The notes: a model not told the origin generated them from the letters alone. 64,000 nt of DNA from Pedobacter glucosidilyticus (GCF_002483235.1 NZ_DLHN01000017.1:261905-325904); one strand, 5' to 3'; positions 26,343-36,627 are shown, numbered from the stretch's first letter. Numbers and translations are program-made.

Positions 26343-28427
26343 TTATATTTCTGATGTTTCTGATTTAAGTGGTTCTGTACTATCACCAACAGGTTCTGGA
26401 TGTATATTTTCTGCAATCACACCTTGCTCGCCACCTTCTTTACCATTCACAAATTCATCATAAGTGGTTCTGTGGTCAAATGGTCTTTTACCTAAAATTT
26501 CTTCTAAATCACTTTGAAACAAAATTTCTTTTTCTAAAAGTTTTTGAGCTAGCAGCTCTAAACCTTCTCTTTTTTCGGTAAGTAATTCTTTAGTTCTGTT
26601 ATAAATACCTTCTATCAATAACCTAACTTCAATATCAATCAATTCAGCAGTTTTATCAGAATAAGGCTTGCTGAAATTGTACTCGTTATTAGGGTCGTGG
26701 AAAGAAACATTACCTACTTTAGGGTTCATACCATAAATGGTAACCATAGCATAAGCAAGTTTGGTAATACGCTCTAAGTCATTTTGTGCTCCTGTAGATA
26801 TCTTACCAAAGATGATATCCTCTGCAACACGGCCACCCATCGTCATACATAAACCATCAGAAAGTTGCTCTGTAGTATACAAAAACTGTTCTTTTGGTAA
26901 ATATTGTGCATAACCTAAAGCAGCTACTCCACGTGGCACAATAGAAACTTTAACCAATGGATCTGCATGTTCTAAGAACCAACCTGCAATAGCATGACCA
27001 GCCTCGTGATAAGCAACAATTTTCTTTTCTTCCGGAGATATGATTTTATTCTTTTTCTCTAAACCACCAATCACACGGTCAATAGCATCTTGGAAATCCT
27101 GCATATCAATAGCTTCTTTGTCTCTTCTAGCCGCAATAAGAGCGGCTTCGTTACAAACGTTAGCTATTTCTGCACCAGCAAAACCTGGAGTTTGCGCTGA
27201 TAGTTTTTTAGGATCTATCTCTTTAGCAAGTTTTAAAGGTTGTAAATGCACTTTAAAAATTTGCTCTCTACCTACTAAGTCTGGCTTATCTATAGAAATT
27301 TGTCTATCAAAACGACCTGGACGTAATAAAGCGCTATCCAATACATCTGGTCTGTTGGTTGCTGCCATGATGATGATACCAGAATCTGTACCGAAACCAT
27401 CCATTTCAACCAATAACTGGTTTAAGGTGTTTTCACGCTCATCATTACCGCCAACCATACTATTTTTACCTCTTGCTCTACCTATAGCATCAATCTCATC
27501 AATAAAAATAATACAAGGTGCTTTTTCTTTAGCTTGTTTAAATAAATCTCTTACTCTTGATGCACCAACCCCAACAAACATCTCAACAAAATCTGAACCT
27601 GATAGAGAGAAGAAAGGCACTTGCGCTTCGCCTGCAACAGCTTTAGCTAACAAAGTTTTACCTGTACCCGGCGAGCCAACTAATAAAGCTCCTTTAGGGA
27701 TTTTACCACCTAAATTGGTGTATTTTTTAGGATTTTTAAGGAAATCTACAATTTCCATTACTTCTTGCTTAGCTTCTTCTAAGCCTGCAACATCATTAAA
27801 AGTTACGGTTACTTGAGATTCTTTATCAAAAAGTGTAGCTTTTGATTTGCCAATATTAAAGATTTGGCCACCAGCGCCGCCTCCGGCACCACCACCCATT
27901 CTTCTCATGATAAATATCCACAATAAAGCAAAAAGGATAATTGGGAATATCACACTCCAAAACCATCCAGAGATTGGGTTACTTCTGGTTTCTGGAAGAA
28001 CATTTACTCGCTGCCCCTCTGGAACGCCTTCTTGCGAAGCTTGCAAACGTTTCTCTAAAGCTTCAAAAGAACCATCTTTAAAATAATATTGCGGACTGGT
28101 TCCTGTTACAGAGAAATTAGAGTTATCTCTAACATCTTTAAACTTATCTTTTTTTAAACTATCTTTTTTAATATAAACTTCGGCAATGTAAAGGTCTTCT
28201 TGTTTATACCCTACCAATTTATCTACATCGCCGGTTCTTAGCATTTCTTGCTCAAATTTTTGGTAAGTAATTAACTTAGAATTATTACCACTCATGAAAA
28301 ACTGAACTGCTAAAATGGCTAGTATAATCACACCGTAAATCCACATGATATTGAATTTTGGTGGCTTTGGAACTACACGTTTGCCGGGAACTTTTTTTAT
28401 TGATTTTTTATTTTGATTTTCTTTCAT
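26343..28427 (-). CDS. ftsH: ATP-dependent zinc metalloprotease FtsH
   Basis: The 694-residue membrane-bound AAA protease has two transmembrane segments (about 28-44 and 155-175) around a periplasmic domain. A Gly-rich linker follows, and then the AAA module with Walker A GSPGTGKTLL, Walker B CIIFIDEIDAIG and arginine-finger region LLRPGRFDRQ. The zinc protease site is HEAGHAIAGW. It degrades misfolded membrane proteins and short-lived regulators. The rsfS gene lies 27 bases upstream on the same strand and is probably co-transcribed. Confidence 0.97.
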   Translation of the reverse strand: MKENQNKKSIKKVPGKRVVPKPPKFNIMWIYGVIILAILAVQFFMSGNNSKLITYQKFEQEMLRTGDVDKLVGYKQEDLYIAEVYIKKDSLKKDKFKDVRDNSNFSVTGTSPQYYFKDGSFEALEKRLQASQEGVPEGQRVNVLPETRSNPISGWFWSVIFPIILFALLWIFIMRRMGGGAGGGAGGQIFNIGKSKATLFDKESQVTVTFNDVAGLEEAKQEVMEIVDFLKNPKKYTNLGGKIPKGALLVGSPGTGKTLLAKAVAGEAQVPFFSLSGSDFVEMFVGVGASRVRDLFKQAKEKAPCIIFIDEIDAIGRARGKNSMVGGNDERENTLNQLLVEMDGFGTDSGIIIMAATNRPDVLDSALLRPGRFDRQISIDKPDLVGREQIFKVHLQPLKLAKEIDPKKLSAQTPGFAGAEIANVCNEAALIAARRDKEAIDMQDFQDAIDRVIGGLEKKNKIISPEEKKIVAYHEAGHAIAGWFLEHADPLVKVSIVPRGVAALGYAQYLPKEQFLYTTEQLSDGLCMTMGGRVAEDIIFGKISTGAQNDLERITKLAYAMVTIYGMNPKVGNVSFHDPNNEYNFSKPYSDKTAELIDIEVRLLIEGIYNRTKELLTEKREGLELLAQKLLEKEILFQSDLEEILGKRPFDHRTTYDEFVNGKEGGEQGVIAENIHPEPVGDSTEPLKSETSEI

Positions 28428-28454
28428 TTTCTTCTTGATAATATCTTTGTGGTT

Positions 28455-28829
28455 TTAGGCGCTTTGATAAAATTTAACTTCTGCGTCTCCCCATAAATCT
28501 TCTATACCGTAGAAAGCTCTTTTATCTGTTTTAAAGATGTGTACTACAACATCCGAATAGTCTAGAATCACCCACTCAGCATGTATTAAACCTTCTTTTC
28601 TTGAAGGCTCTTGCCCAGTTGCTTTGTAAACTTCTTCTTCTACGCTATCTGCTATAGCTCTTATTTGGGTAGATGATTCTGCATGACAAATCACAAAAAA
28701 ATCTGCAACAGAACTGTGAATATTTCTAAGATCTAACCGCACTATTTCATTCCCTTTTTTTTCCTGAATTCCGTGAACTACGAAAGCAGATATGTCTGTA
28801 GATGGGATTTCTATTTTATTTTTTACCAT
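28455..28829 (-). CDS. rsfS: Ribosome silencing factor RsfS
   Basis: The 124-residue protein is a typical RsfS/DUF143 member. It has KGNEIVRLDLRNIHSSVADF (about 25-44), CHAESSTQIRAIADSVEEEV, and the conserved WVILDYSDVVVHIF. It binds L14 of the 50S subunit and blocks subunit joining when nutrients are scarce. It heads the rsfS-ftsH pair and is divergent from birA, with only 36 bases between the two starts, so the promoters must overlap. Confidence 0.95.
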   Translation of the reverse strand: MVKNKIEIPSTDISAFVVHGIQEKKGNEIVRLDLRNIHSSVADFFVICHAESSTQIRAIADSVEEEVYKATGQEPSRKEGLIHAEWVILDYSDVVVHIFKTDKRAFYGIEDLWGDAEVKFYQSA

Positions 28830-28865
28830 TAAAAAATTTTAGTTTTGGATTTTAATTAAAACATA

Positions 28866-29630
28866 TTGCAAAATAACACTTTTTCATCACTATTTGTTGG
28901 ACAAAATATTGTAAAATTAAAGGAGATTGATTCTACAAACAATTACCTTAAACATTTACTTTCAAATTGCGAGCCACTTCAAGAAGGTACTGTTATTATG
29001 GCAGATGAACAATTTGCCGGAAGAGGACAAAGAGGCAATGTTTGGCTTAGTGAAGCTGGTAAAAACCTTACCATAAGTGTCCTTTTAAAACCGACTTTCC
29101 TAGCTGCATCAGAACAGTTTGAACTTAATAAAGTTATTTCTTTGGGTGTTATAGATTGTTTAACGAAATTACTAGGCGAAGATTGTAAAGTTAAATGGCC
29201 TAATGATATTTATGTTAAAGACCAAAAAATTGGTGGTATCCTGATAGAAAACACCCTTAAAGGTAGTTTCTTGAAAGAAAGTGTGGTAGGTATTGGTTTA
29301 AATGTTAACCAAAATACTTTTACTGATAGCCTTAAAGCCACCTCTGTTGCTAATATTTTACAAAGGGAATATCATCTTAACCAGTTATTATCAGAACTTT
29401 GTTACTACATAGAAGGCAGGTACTTACAACTTAAAACCAATAAAAAAGATTTACTTTATGCTGATTATATGAACAAACTATTTAGGTTTAACCAGTTGGC
29501 AGACTTTATCATCAACCATGAAAAAGTGTCTGCCAGAATTATTGATGTTAACCCAAATGGTAAGCTCATCGTTAGCATAGCAGGAGATATACAAGCATTC
29601 GATTTTAAAGAAATTGCTTTTGTAATTTAA
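28866..29630 (+). CDS. birA: Biotin--[acetyl-CoA carboxylase] ligase
   Basis: This 254-residue protein has the BirA catalytic domain without an N-terminal DNA-binding helix-turn-helix. It is therefore an enzyme, not a repressor. Motifs are STNNYLKHLL, the biotin/ATP loop GRGQRGNVW (about 53-61), CKVKWPNDIYV and KIGGILIEN. It attaches biotin to acetyl-CoA carboxylase. The frame opens from a stop codon at 28857, and the only plausible start is TTG at 28866, since the next ATG is about residue 45 and would remove the STN motif. The DsbD gene follows in the same direction 7 bases later. Confidence 0.93.
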   Translation: MQNNTFSSLFVGQNIVKLKEIDSTNNYLKHLLSNCEPLQEGTVIMADEQFAGRGQRGNVWLSEAGKNLTISVLLKPTFLAASEQFELNKVISLGVIDCLTKLLGEDCKVKWPNDIYVKDQKIGGILIENTLKGSFLKESVVGIGLNVNQNTFTDSLKATSVANILQREYHLNQLLSELCYYIEGRYLQLKTNKKDLLYADYMNKLFRFNQLADFIINHEKVSARIIDVNPNGKLIVSIAGDIQAFDFKEIAFVI

Positions 29631-29637
29631 TATCACA

Positions 29638-31689
29638 ATGAAAAAAAATATTTTATTTACCCTCATCTTTTTCAGCTTAACTGTTACAAGCTTGGCTCAA
29701 ATTTTAAAACCTGTAAGTTGGTCTTTTTCAACAGAGGCTATCAATGACAAAGAGGCTTATGTGGTTGCTACAGCTAAAATTGATAAAGGCTGGCATGTTT
29801 ATTCTTTAAATATTGAGGATGGTGGACCTATTGCCACATCATTAACGTTAAGTCCAAGCAAAAGCTATACGTTGGTGGGTAAAACCACAGAAGCCCCTGA
29901 AGCAGAAAAGGCTTTTGACCCCAACTTTAACATGAACATTGCTTGGCATGAAAACCGAGCTGTTTTTAAACAAAAAGTTAAACTTAACACCCAAGAAGCT
30001 ATCATAAATGGTGTTTTAGAATTTATGGTTTGTAATGATAAACAATGTCTTCCGCCAGAGGAAATAGAATTTAAAGTTACAGCCTCATTAGCATCTAAAG
30101 CAGTGGCTGTTACACCCGCAACTCCGGTTGTTGATAAAGCGACAGAAAGTCTAGATACAGCAAAAAATAAATCAATAGATAGCGCTGTTACTGATACTAC
30201 TTCTAAACAAGTTTTTGTTAATGCAATTGATACAGAACCTTTAGCACAAGAAGAGCAAAGCTTATGGGCAATCTTTTTAGCAGGTTTTATTGGGGGTTTC
30301 TTAGCGCTTATTATGCCTTGTATTTTCCCTATGTTACCTTTAACAGTGAGTTTCTTCACTAAAAAGGCAGGCAGCAAAGCAAAAGCAGTATCCCAAGCTG
30401 GTTTATATGGATTGTTCATTATTGTGATTTATGTAGCACTAGGCTTATTGGTTACCGTAATTTTTGGTTCTGATGCTTTAAATGAAATGGCTAGCAATGG
30501 CATTTTTAACTTTGTATTTTTCTTGATGCTGGTGATATTTGCTATCTCTTTCTTTGGCGCATTTGAGCTTACTTTACCATCAGCATGGGTAAACAAGGTT
30601 GATGAAAAATCAGATAAAGGAGGCTTAGCCGGATTATTCTTTATGGCCTTTGCTTTGGCTTTAGTTTCTTTCTCTTGTACAGGCCCTATCATAGGAACTT
30701 TATTAGTACAAGCTGCCTCTATGGGAAAATTGATGGGCCCTGCGATAGGCATGTTTGGTTTCTCGCTTGCTTTAGCTATTCCATTTACACTATTTGCAGC
30801 TTTTCCATCTTTACTTAAATCTTTACCAAAATCTGGTGGGTGGTTAAACAGCGTAAAAGTTGTTTTAGGTTTTATTGAGCTTGCTTTAGCTTTCAAATTT
30901 TTGTCAAATGTAGATCTAGCTTACCATTGGGATATCTTAGACCGCGAAGTTTTCTTAGTACTTTGGATTGTTATTTTCGCGTTATTAGGATTATATCTGT
31001 TAGGAAAAATCAAATTCTCGCATGATAGCGATTTACCCTTTGTAAGTGTCCCTCGTTTATTTTTAAGCATTATAGTATTTTCTTTTACCCTATACATGGT
31101 ACCTGGTTTATGGGGTGCGCCACTAAAAGCCATTAGTGCTTGGTTGCCTCCGCAAACCACTCAAGATTTTGACCTTTACACAAATAGCTTATCTTCGCCT
31201 TCTGAAAAAAGTAATGTAGCTAAAAAATACGCTGGTTTATTTGAAGCACCGCATAACTTAGATGCCTTTTTTGATTATGAAGAAGGTATGGCTTATGCAA
31301 AAAGTGTGAATAAACCAGTTCTTATAGATTTTACAGGACATAGCTGTGTAAATTGCCGTAAAATGGAAGCAAGTGTTTGGAGCAACCCAGAGGTATTGAA
31401 TATCCTGAAAAAGGAATATGTTTTAATTTCACTTTACGTGGATGATAAAACTGCTTTACCAGAAACAGAACAATACACTTCTACTTTTTCTGGTAAAAAG
31501 GTTAAAACTTTAGGTAATAAATGGAGCGATTTTCAAGCTTCAAAATTTAAAGTAAACTCGCAACCTTATTATGTGATTGTAAATGATAAAGAGGAACTAC
31601 TTACCAAACCAGAGGCTTTTAACTTAGATATCAGTAATTATATCCGATTTCTTAATGAAGGGAAATCTAACTATCAAAACAAAAATTAA
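29638..31689 (+). CDS. DsbD-type thiol:disulfide interchange protein
   Basis: The 683-residue membrane protein has a signal peptide and an N-terminal DsbD-alpha-like domain with the Cys pair in VCNDKQCLPP. A linker follows. The eight-helix transmembrane domain has its paired cysteines in MPCIFPMLPL and SCTGPIIGTL, and the C-terminal thioredoxin domain has GHSCVNCRKME. It should pass electrons from cytoplasmic thioredoxin to the periplasm for cytochrome c assembly or disulfide repair. It follows birA after 7 bases and abuts pfkA with no gap, suggesting one transcript. Confidence 0.93.
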   Translation: MKKNILFTLIFFSLTVTSLAQILKPVSWSFSTEAINDKEAYVVATAKIDKGWHVYSLNIEDGGPIATSLTLSPSKSYTLVGKTTEAPEAEKAFDPNFNMNIAWHENRAVFKQKVKLNTQEAIINGVLEFMVCNDKQCLPPEEIEFKVTASLASKAVAVTPATPVVDKATESLDTAKNKSIDSAVTDTTSKQVFVNAIDTEPLAQEEQSLWAIFLAGFIGGFLALIMPCIFPMLPLTVSFFTKKAGSKAKAVSQAGLYGLFIIVIYVALGLLVTVIFGSDALNEMASNGIFNFVFFLMLVIFAISFFGAFELTLPSAWVNKVDEKSDKGGLAGLFFMAFALALVSFSCTGPIIGTLLVQAASMGKLMGPAIGMFGFSLALAIPFTLFAAFPSLLKSLPKSGGWLNSVKVVLGFIELALAFKFLSNVDLAYHWDILDREVFLVLWIVIFALLGLYLLGKIKFSHDSDLPFVSVPRLFLSIIVFSFTLYMVPGLWGAPLKAISAWLPPQTTQDFDLYTNSLSSPSEKSNVAKKYAGLFEAPHNLDAFFDYEEGMAYAKSVNKPVLIDFTGHSCVNCRKMEASVWSNPEVLNILKKEYVLISLYVDDKTALPETEQYTSTFSGKKVKTLGNKWSDFQASKFKVNSQPYYVIVNDKEELLTKPEAFNLDISNYIRFLNEGKSNYQNKN

Positions 31690-32670
31690 ATGACAAGTAC
31701 CATAAAAAAGATAGGCGTTTTTACATCAGGAGGTGACTCACCAGGTATGAATGCAGCCATAAGAGCTGTAGTACGTACCGCTTTATTTTATAATATAGAA
31801 GTTGTTGGTATCAGAAGAGGTTATGAGGGGATGATCAATGCTGAGTTTCAGGAGATGGATCGTAAATCTGTTGCTAATATTATCCAACGTGGTGGAACCA
31901 TTTTAAAAACAGCCAGAAGTAAGGCATTTTTAACTCCAGAAGGTAGACAAATTGCGTACAATAACCTCAAAAAAATAAATGTTGATGCCTTAATTGCTAT
32001 TGGTGGCGATGGTACCTTTACAGGCGCTAAAGTTTTTGGTGAAGAGTTTGACATGCCAATTTTAGGTTTGCCAGGCACTATTGATAATGATTTATTTGGT
32101 ACAGATTTTACCATTGGTTATGATACGGCTATCAATACGGTTATAAATGCGGTAGATAAAATTAGAGATACAGCAGAATCTCATGACCGTTTATTTATTG
32201 TAGAAGTAATGGGCCGCGATTGTGGTTTAATTGCTTTAAGAAGTGGTATTGGCGTTGGAGCAGAATCTATTTTGATACCCGAAACCAAAACAGATATCAA
32301 TGCTATTATCCATAGGTTAGAGATTAGTAGAAAAGACAAATCTTCTAAAATTATTATGGTTGCCGAAGGTGATGATGCTGGTGGTGCTTTTGAAGTAGCA
32401 GAAATTATTAAAGCTCGTTTCCCTAACTACGATACTAAAGTTTCTATTCTTGGACACATACAACGTGGCGGAACACCAACTTGTATGGATAGAGTTTTAG
32501 CAAGCCGTGTTGGTGTTGCTGCTGTAGAAGGATTATTAAAAGGAGAAAAAGCTCAAATGGTTGGTTTAATAAACGGTAAAATAGCTTTTACCCCATTTGA
32601 CCATGCTATTAAACACAACGTTGAAGTAAATGAGCATTTATTAAAAATTGTAGAAGTACTTTCTTTATAA
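31690..32670 (+). CDS. pfkA: ATP-dependent 6-phosphofructokinase
   Basis: The 326-residue enzyme matches bacterial PfkA. The ATP-binding loop is GGDSPGMNAAIR at about residue 11, followed by GGDGTFTGAK, catalytic GTIDNDLFGTD and VEVMGRDCG. It phosphorylates fructose-6-phosphate in glycolysis. The Gly in GGDGT at the phosphate site indicates ATP rather than pyrophosphate use, since pyrophosphate enzymes carry Asp there. The ATG follows directly on the DsbD stop codon. Confidence 0.97.
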   Translation: MTSTIKKIGVFTSGGDSPGMNAAIRAVVRTALFYNIEVVGIRRGYEGMINAEFQEMDRKSVANIIQRGGTILKTARSKAFLTPEGRQIAYNNLKKINVDALIAIGGDGTFTGAKVFGEEFDMPILGLPGTIDNDLFGTDFTIGYDTAINTVINAVDKIRDTAESHDRLFIVEVMGRDCGLIALRSGIGVGAESILIPETKTDINAIIHRLEISRKDKSSKIIMVAEGDDAGGAFEVAEIIKARFPNYDTKVSILGHIQRGGTPTCMDRVLASRVGVAAVEGLLKGEKAQMVGLINGKIAFTPFDHAIKHNVEVNEHLLKIVEVLSL

Positions 32671-32689
32671 ATCAAAAATAGAAATCATA

Positions 32690-32727
32690 AAAAAGCCGTA
32701 AGAAAATAATACATCTTACGGCTTTTT
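32690..32727. terminator. Bidirectional terminator between pfkA and the SMR gene
   Basis: A 14-bp perfect stem pairs 32690-32703 with 32714-32727. The core is GCCGTAAG/CTTACGGC with A5/T5 flanks. It sits between convergent stops at 32670 and 32747. Confidence 0.9.
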
Positions 32728-32746
32728 ACGTTTTTAAATCTGCTAT

Positions 32747-33073
32747 TTAACTTGATACAAACTTTAACCCGATAATAGAGCCTATAAGAGTGATGATAAA
32801 AAATATCCTCCAAAAAGTAGCTGGCTCTTTAAAAATAAATATCCCAACAAGTACCGTTCCTACAGCACCAACACCTGTCCAAACGGCATAAGCAGTGCCA
32901 ATGGGTAAAGTTTTGGTTGCTAAATACAATAAGTACATGCTGATTGATAGGCAGATAAAAAATCCAGCTATCCACCATAAAGCAACATTGCCTGATGTTT
33001 CTTTTGCTTTGCCTAAGCAAGATGCAAAGCCAACTTCAAATAAACCTGCAATAATCAATATAAGCCAATTCAT
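32747..33073 (-). CDS. Small multidrug resistance (SMR) transporter, SugE/Gdx-like
   Basis: The 108-residue, four-helix protein has the essential Glu13 in AGLFEVGFA and the GTAYAVWTGVGAVGT segment (about 58-72) of the Gdx/SugE branch. Gdx members export guanidinium in exchange for protons. The EmrE branch instead exports drugs, and sequence alone cannot prove the substrate. No guanidine riboswitch fold is evident in the 2-base gap upstream. It lies 2 bases after the stop of the Prc protease gene and probably reads through from it. Confidence 0.87.
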   Translation of the reverse strand: MNWLILIIAGLFEVGFASCLGKAKETSGNVALWWIAGFFICLSISMYLLYLATKTLPIGTAYAVWTGVGAVGTVLVGIFIFKEPATFWRIFFIITLIGSIIGLKFVSS

Positions 33074-33075
33074 AC

Positions 33076-35142
33076 TTATTTTACTTTGGCTATTTTATTA
33101 AATCCTATAAAGTCTGTAAGAATTTGTAGGGCCTCTTGTTGCATAAAGTCAAATGCTTCTTCTTTTGCAGGTTTAGATTCGCCTTTCTTTAAAGCTGGTA
33201 AACCTCTGCTAACTCTTCTAGCGTTTTCTTGCGCAAAATTCTTTTGCTCTAAATCTTCACGTTGCTTTTTAAGTGCTTCTTCATTTAAAGGAACCGAGTT
33301 TTCTTTGTCTCTTCTCTTAAATTCTTCAATATCTTCTAACAAAAACTTAAATTCCTGACTGGTTTTCATTCTTTGCTGATGCATTGCTTTAAGCGAGGCA
33401 ATATCTTTACTTAAATCTTTGATTTTTAAGTAATTGCTGCTCTTAATCTCATCCCAAGGTAAAGCAGCAGGTTCTGAGCTTTCTCCATATTTATCAGCTG
33501 GAAAAATTGCAGGAAACTCGATATCTGGTATTACACCTTTATGCTGAGTTGAACTACCGCTAACTCGATAGAATTTACCCGTTGTGAGGTTAATTTGTCC
33601 TCCTTTCTCACCCAAATTAGGGTTTACCCTTCTCATATCAATAGCAGATTGTACAGTACCTTTACCATAAGTTGTATTTCCTATCACAATACCCCGACCA
33701 TAATCTTGTATAGCACCGGCAAAAATTTCTGATGCTGATGCGCTAAATCTATCTACCATAACAGCTAACGGACCATCCCATGCCACACTCGGGTTATCAT
33801 CGCTATCTACTTCTATTTTATTTCTCAAATCTCTAACCTGTACTACCGGACCAGTAGTGATAAATAATCCTGTTAAGTCTATAGCTTCTACCAAAGACCC
33901 CCCTCCATTTGTTCTTAAATCTACAACTACAGCATCAACATTTTGTTGTTTTAAGGTATCTAAAAGCAATTTTACGTCTCTTGTGGTTGATTTATAATTA
34001 GGATCTCCGGCTTGCATAGCTTTCCAATCTGCATAAAAAGCTGGAATTTCTATGATACCATATTTATAAGTTTTACCATCTCTGATAACCGTTTTTATTG
34101 ATTTTTTTGCAGACTGGTCTTCTAATATAATTTTCTCGCGAACCATTTCTACAATTTTTGGTTTGGCAGACATGTCTTGCTCTTTAGATAAGATTTTTAG
34201 CCTTACAACAGTACCCTTTTTACCTCTAATTAATGCAATGGCATTGTCCAATCTCCAACCAATAACATCTACAAACTCTTCATTACCTTGGGCTACGCCA
34301 ATAATTTTATCATCAATTTTTAATTGCTTGCTCTTATCCGCAGGTCCTCCGGTAACAATACTTTTTATGGTAACAAATTCGTTTTCAGAAGTAAGAGTAG
34401 CCCCTATGCCTTCTAATGACCTAGACATATCAATATTAAAATTGGCAGCATTTGCTGGATTAAAATAGCTGGTATGTGGATCTATAGACTCGGTAAAAGC
34501 CGTCATAATTACCTGAAAAGCATCCTGATTATTAATTTTTGAAGATTGGGTAATTAAGTTTTCATAACGCTTTTTCAAGGATGATTTAATAGCTGTATCT
34601 GCTTTTTGGGTAAGTTTCAGATTCAAATAATCATACTTTACTTTTTTTGTCCAATTGGCATCGCTTTCTGCAATATCTTTAAACCAAGGCAACTTTTCGC
34701 GACTAAAGATGTAATCTTCTTTCTTAGTGAAATCAAAACTGTTGTTAAGATTTTTGATTGAGAAATTCATCCTTTCATTATATCTTTTCTGATACACATT
34801 AAACATGTAAAAAGGTGCTGTTAAGTCGCCAGCTTTTAAATCATCATCAAAAGTAGATTTAAACTGAGCGAACTCTGCAATATCAGCAGCTAAAAAATAA
34901 TTACGATTAGGATCTAAACTCTTTAAGTAGTTATCATAAATAACACCACCCAAAGAATCATTTAAGCTTAACTTTTTATAATTGAAACTAGTAACCAGCT
35001 CGGCAATTTCTTTAGTAATTAAAGCTTGTTGCTCATCAGGTTTTAGATTGTTAGACCCCGGAACATCTTTTATAATTCTAGGTGTTGCGGTACAAGCTAT
35101 GGTAGCCGCTATTAAAATCCCTGAAAAAATTCTTCTTAACAT
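33076..35142 (-). CDS. prc: Carboxy-terminal processing protease Prc (tail-specific protease)
   Basis: From the ATG at 35142, the product is 688 residues and starts with a lipoprotein signal MLRRIFSGILIAATIAC, putting the lipidated Cys at 17. An upstream ATG (35181) and a TTG (35271) keep the frame open but add residues before the signal, so I prefer 35142. A large N-terminal domain precedes a PDZ (about 220-310) and the S41 core with DRFSASASEIFAG and TTYGKGTVQ, which carry the Ser-Lys dyad. The acidic/basic helical C-terminus is typical of Prc. It degrades ssrA-like or misfolded periplasmic tails. Compare the shorter S41 enzyme at 7-9 kb. Confidence 0.93.
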   Translation of the reverse strand: MLRRIFSGILIAATIACTATPRIIKDVPGSNNLKPDEQQALITKEIAELVTSFNYKKLSLNDSLGGVIYDNYLKSLDPNRNYFLAADIAEFAQFKSTFDDDLKAGDLTAPFYMFNVYQKRYNERMNFSIKNLNNSFDFTKKEDYIFSREKLPWFKDIAESDANWTKKVKYDYLNLKLTQKADTAIKSSLKKRYENLITQSSKINNQDAFQVIMTAFTESIDPHTSYFNPANAANFNIDMSRSLEGIGATLTSENEFVTIKSIVTGGPADKSKQLKIDDKIIGVAQGNEEFVDVIGWRLDNAIALIRGKKGTVVRLKILSKEQDMSAKPKIVEMVREKIILEDQSAKKSIKTVIRDGKTYKYGIIEIPAFYADWKAMQAGDPNYKSTTRDVKLLLDTLKQQNVDAVVVDLRTNGGGSLVEAIDLTGLFITTGPVVQVRDLRNKIEVDSDDNPSVAWDGPLAVMVDRFSASASEIFAGAIQDYGRGIVIGNTTYGKGTVQSAIDMRRVNPNLGEKGGQINLTTGKFYRVSGSSTQHKGVIPDIEFPAIFPADKYGESSEPAALPWDEIKSSNYLKIKDLSKDIASLKAMHQQRMKTSQEFKFLLEDIEEFKRRDKENSVPLNEEALKKQREDLEQKNFAQENARRVSRGLPALKKGESKPAKEEAFDFMQQEALQILTDFIGFNKIAKVK

Positions 35143-35304
35143 ATCTTTTATCTTTTCAAATCCCGTAAGAGAAGTATTCATTACAACGTATTTTTTTGCA
35201 AAATAATGCTTTAAAGCTAAACAAAAAACATAGAATACAAAGCTTACAATAAAAGGAAAAACCAAATACAAATACTATAATTTTTAGCTTAAAACTGGGT
35301 TAAT

Positions 35305-36627
35305 ATGCTATCTTGTACGATATTTGTTACTTATCAAAAAAATAAAAAATTGGCTATAACAGACCCTTTAGCAGAGCGGATGCGCCCAACATCATTAGAC
35401 AATTATACCGGACAGCAACATTTGGTTGGCCAAGGAGCTGTTTTGCGTAAGGCTTTGGAGAATGGAAATATACCAAGTATGATATTTTGGGGCCCTCCTG
35501 GCGTAGGTAAAACCACTTTAGCTTATATCATTTCTAAAAGTTTAGATAGACCTTTTTTCTCTTTAAGTGCTATTAATTCTGGCGTTAAAGATGTTAGAGA
35601 TGTGATAGAAAAAGCTGCTCAATACAAAAAAGGAGGCATTGTTCCCGTTTTGTTTATTGATGAGATTCATAGGTTTTCAAAATCTCAGCAAGATTCTTTA
35701 TTAGGGGCGGTAGAACGTGGCTTGGTTACTTTGGTGGGTGCTACAACAGAAAACCCTTCTTTTGAGGTGATATCAGCTTTACTATCCAGATGCCAGGTTT
35801 ATATTCTTAAAAATTTAACTGAGGATGATTTGCTTCAGCTCTTAAAAAGGGCATTAGAAAACGACGAAATTTTAAAAACCAAACATGTTGATTTAAAAGA
35901 AACAGAAGCTTTATTTAGATTATCAGGAGGCGATGGAAGAAGACTACTTAACGTTTTTGAATTGGTAATAAATGCAGCAGAAGATGAAAAAATAAGCATC
36001 ACCAATGAATTTGTATTAAAGCATGTACAACAAAACATGGCTTTATATGATAAAACTGGCGAACAACATTATGACATCATATCGGCTTTTATCAAGTCTA
36101 TCCGCGGAAGCGACCCTAACGCAGCTGTTTATTGGCTTGCCCGTATGATAGAAGGTGGCGAAGACCCTTCTTTTATTGCCAGAAGATTGCTCATTTTAGC
36201 ATCAGAGGATATTGGTAATGCAAACCCTAATGCTTTATTATTAGCCAATAATTGTTTTCAAGCGGTAAATGTGATTGGTTGGCCTGAGTCTAGAATTATC
36301 CTCTCCCAAACGGTTACTTATTTGGCAAGCTCGGCCAAAAGCAATGCCTCTTATGAAGCTATTGGTAAAGCACAACAATTGGTTAAACAAACTGGAGATT
36401 TACCAGTACCCTTACACCTTAGAAATGCCCCAACCAAACTGATGAAAAACATGGGCTATGGCGAAGACTATAAATACGCCCATGCCTATGAAGGCAATTT
36501 TGCCGACCAAGAGTTTTTCCCCGAGCAGTTAAGTGGTACTACGCTTTATAACCCTCAGAACAATCCTGCTGAAATCAAGATTAAAGAGCGCTTAAAAAGC
36601 TTATGGAATAAACGCTACAAGTATTAA
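35305..36627 (+). CDS. rarA: Replication-associated recombination protein A (MgsA/RarA)
   Basis: The 440-residue AAA+ ATPase has PLAERMRPTSLDNYTGQQHL near the N-terminus, Walker A GPPGVGKTTL and Walker B VLFIDEIHRFSKSQQD. The sensor segment is GATTENPSFEV, followed by a C-terminal tetramerisation region. RarA acts at stalled replication forks. The ATG at 35305 gives 15 residues more than usual. A TTG at 35350 would give the standard N-terminus, so the start is uncertain. Confidence 0.95.
   Translation: MLSCTIFVTYQKNKKLAITDPLAERMRPTSLDNYTGQQHLVGQGAVLRKALENGNIPSMIFWGPPGVGKTTLAYIISKSLDRPFFSLSAINSGVKDVRDVIEKAAQYKKGGIVPVLFIDEIHRFSKSQQDSLLGAVERGLVTLVGATTENPSFEVISALLSRCQVYILKNLTEDDLLQLLKRALENDEILKTKHVDLKETEALFRLSGGDGRRLLNVFELVINAAEDEKISITNEFVLKHVQQNMALYDKTGEQHYDIISAFIKSIRGSDPNAAVYWLARMIEGGEDPSFIARRLLILASEDIGNANPNALLLANNCFQAVNVIGWPESRIILSQTVTYLASSAKSNASYEAIGKAQQLVKQTGDLPVPLHLRNAPTKLMKNMGYGEDYKYAHAYEGNFADQEFFPEQLSGTTLYNPQNNPAEIKIKERLKSLWNKRYKY

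Noticed and set aside
27040..27816. Long open frame of 258 codons on the plus strand inside ftsH
   Set aside because: It is a mirror of the conserved ftsH AAA domain, with no family match, signal or ribosome site.
29865..30896. Two long antisense frames across the DsbD-type gene
   Set aside because: They have low-complexity Lys/Ala/Pro composition expected from reading a membrane gene backwards, and no supporting start context.
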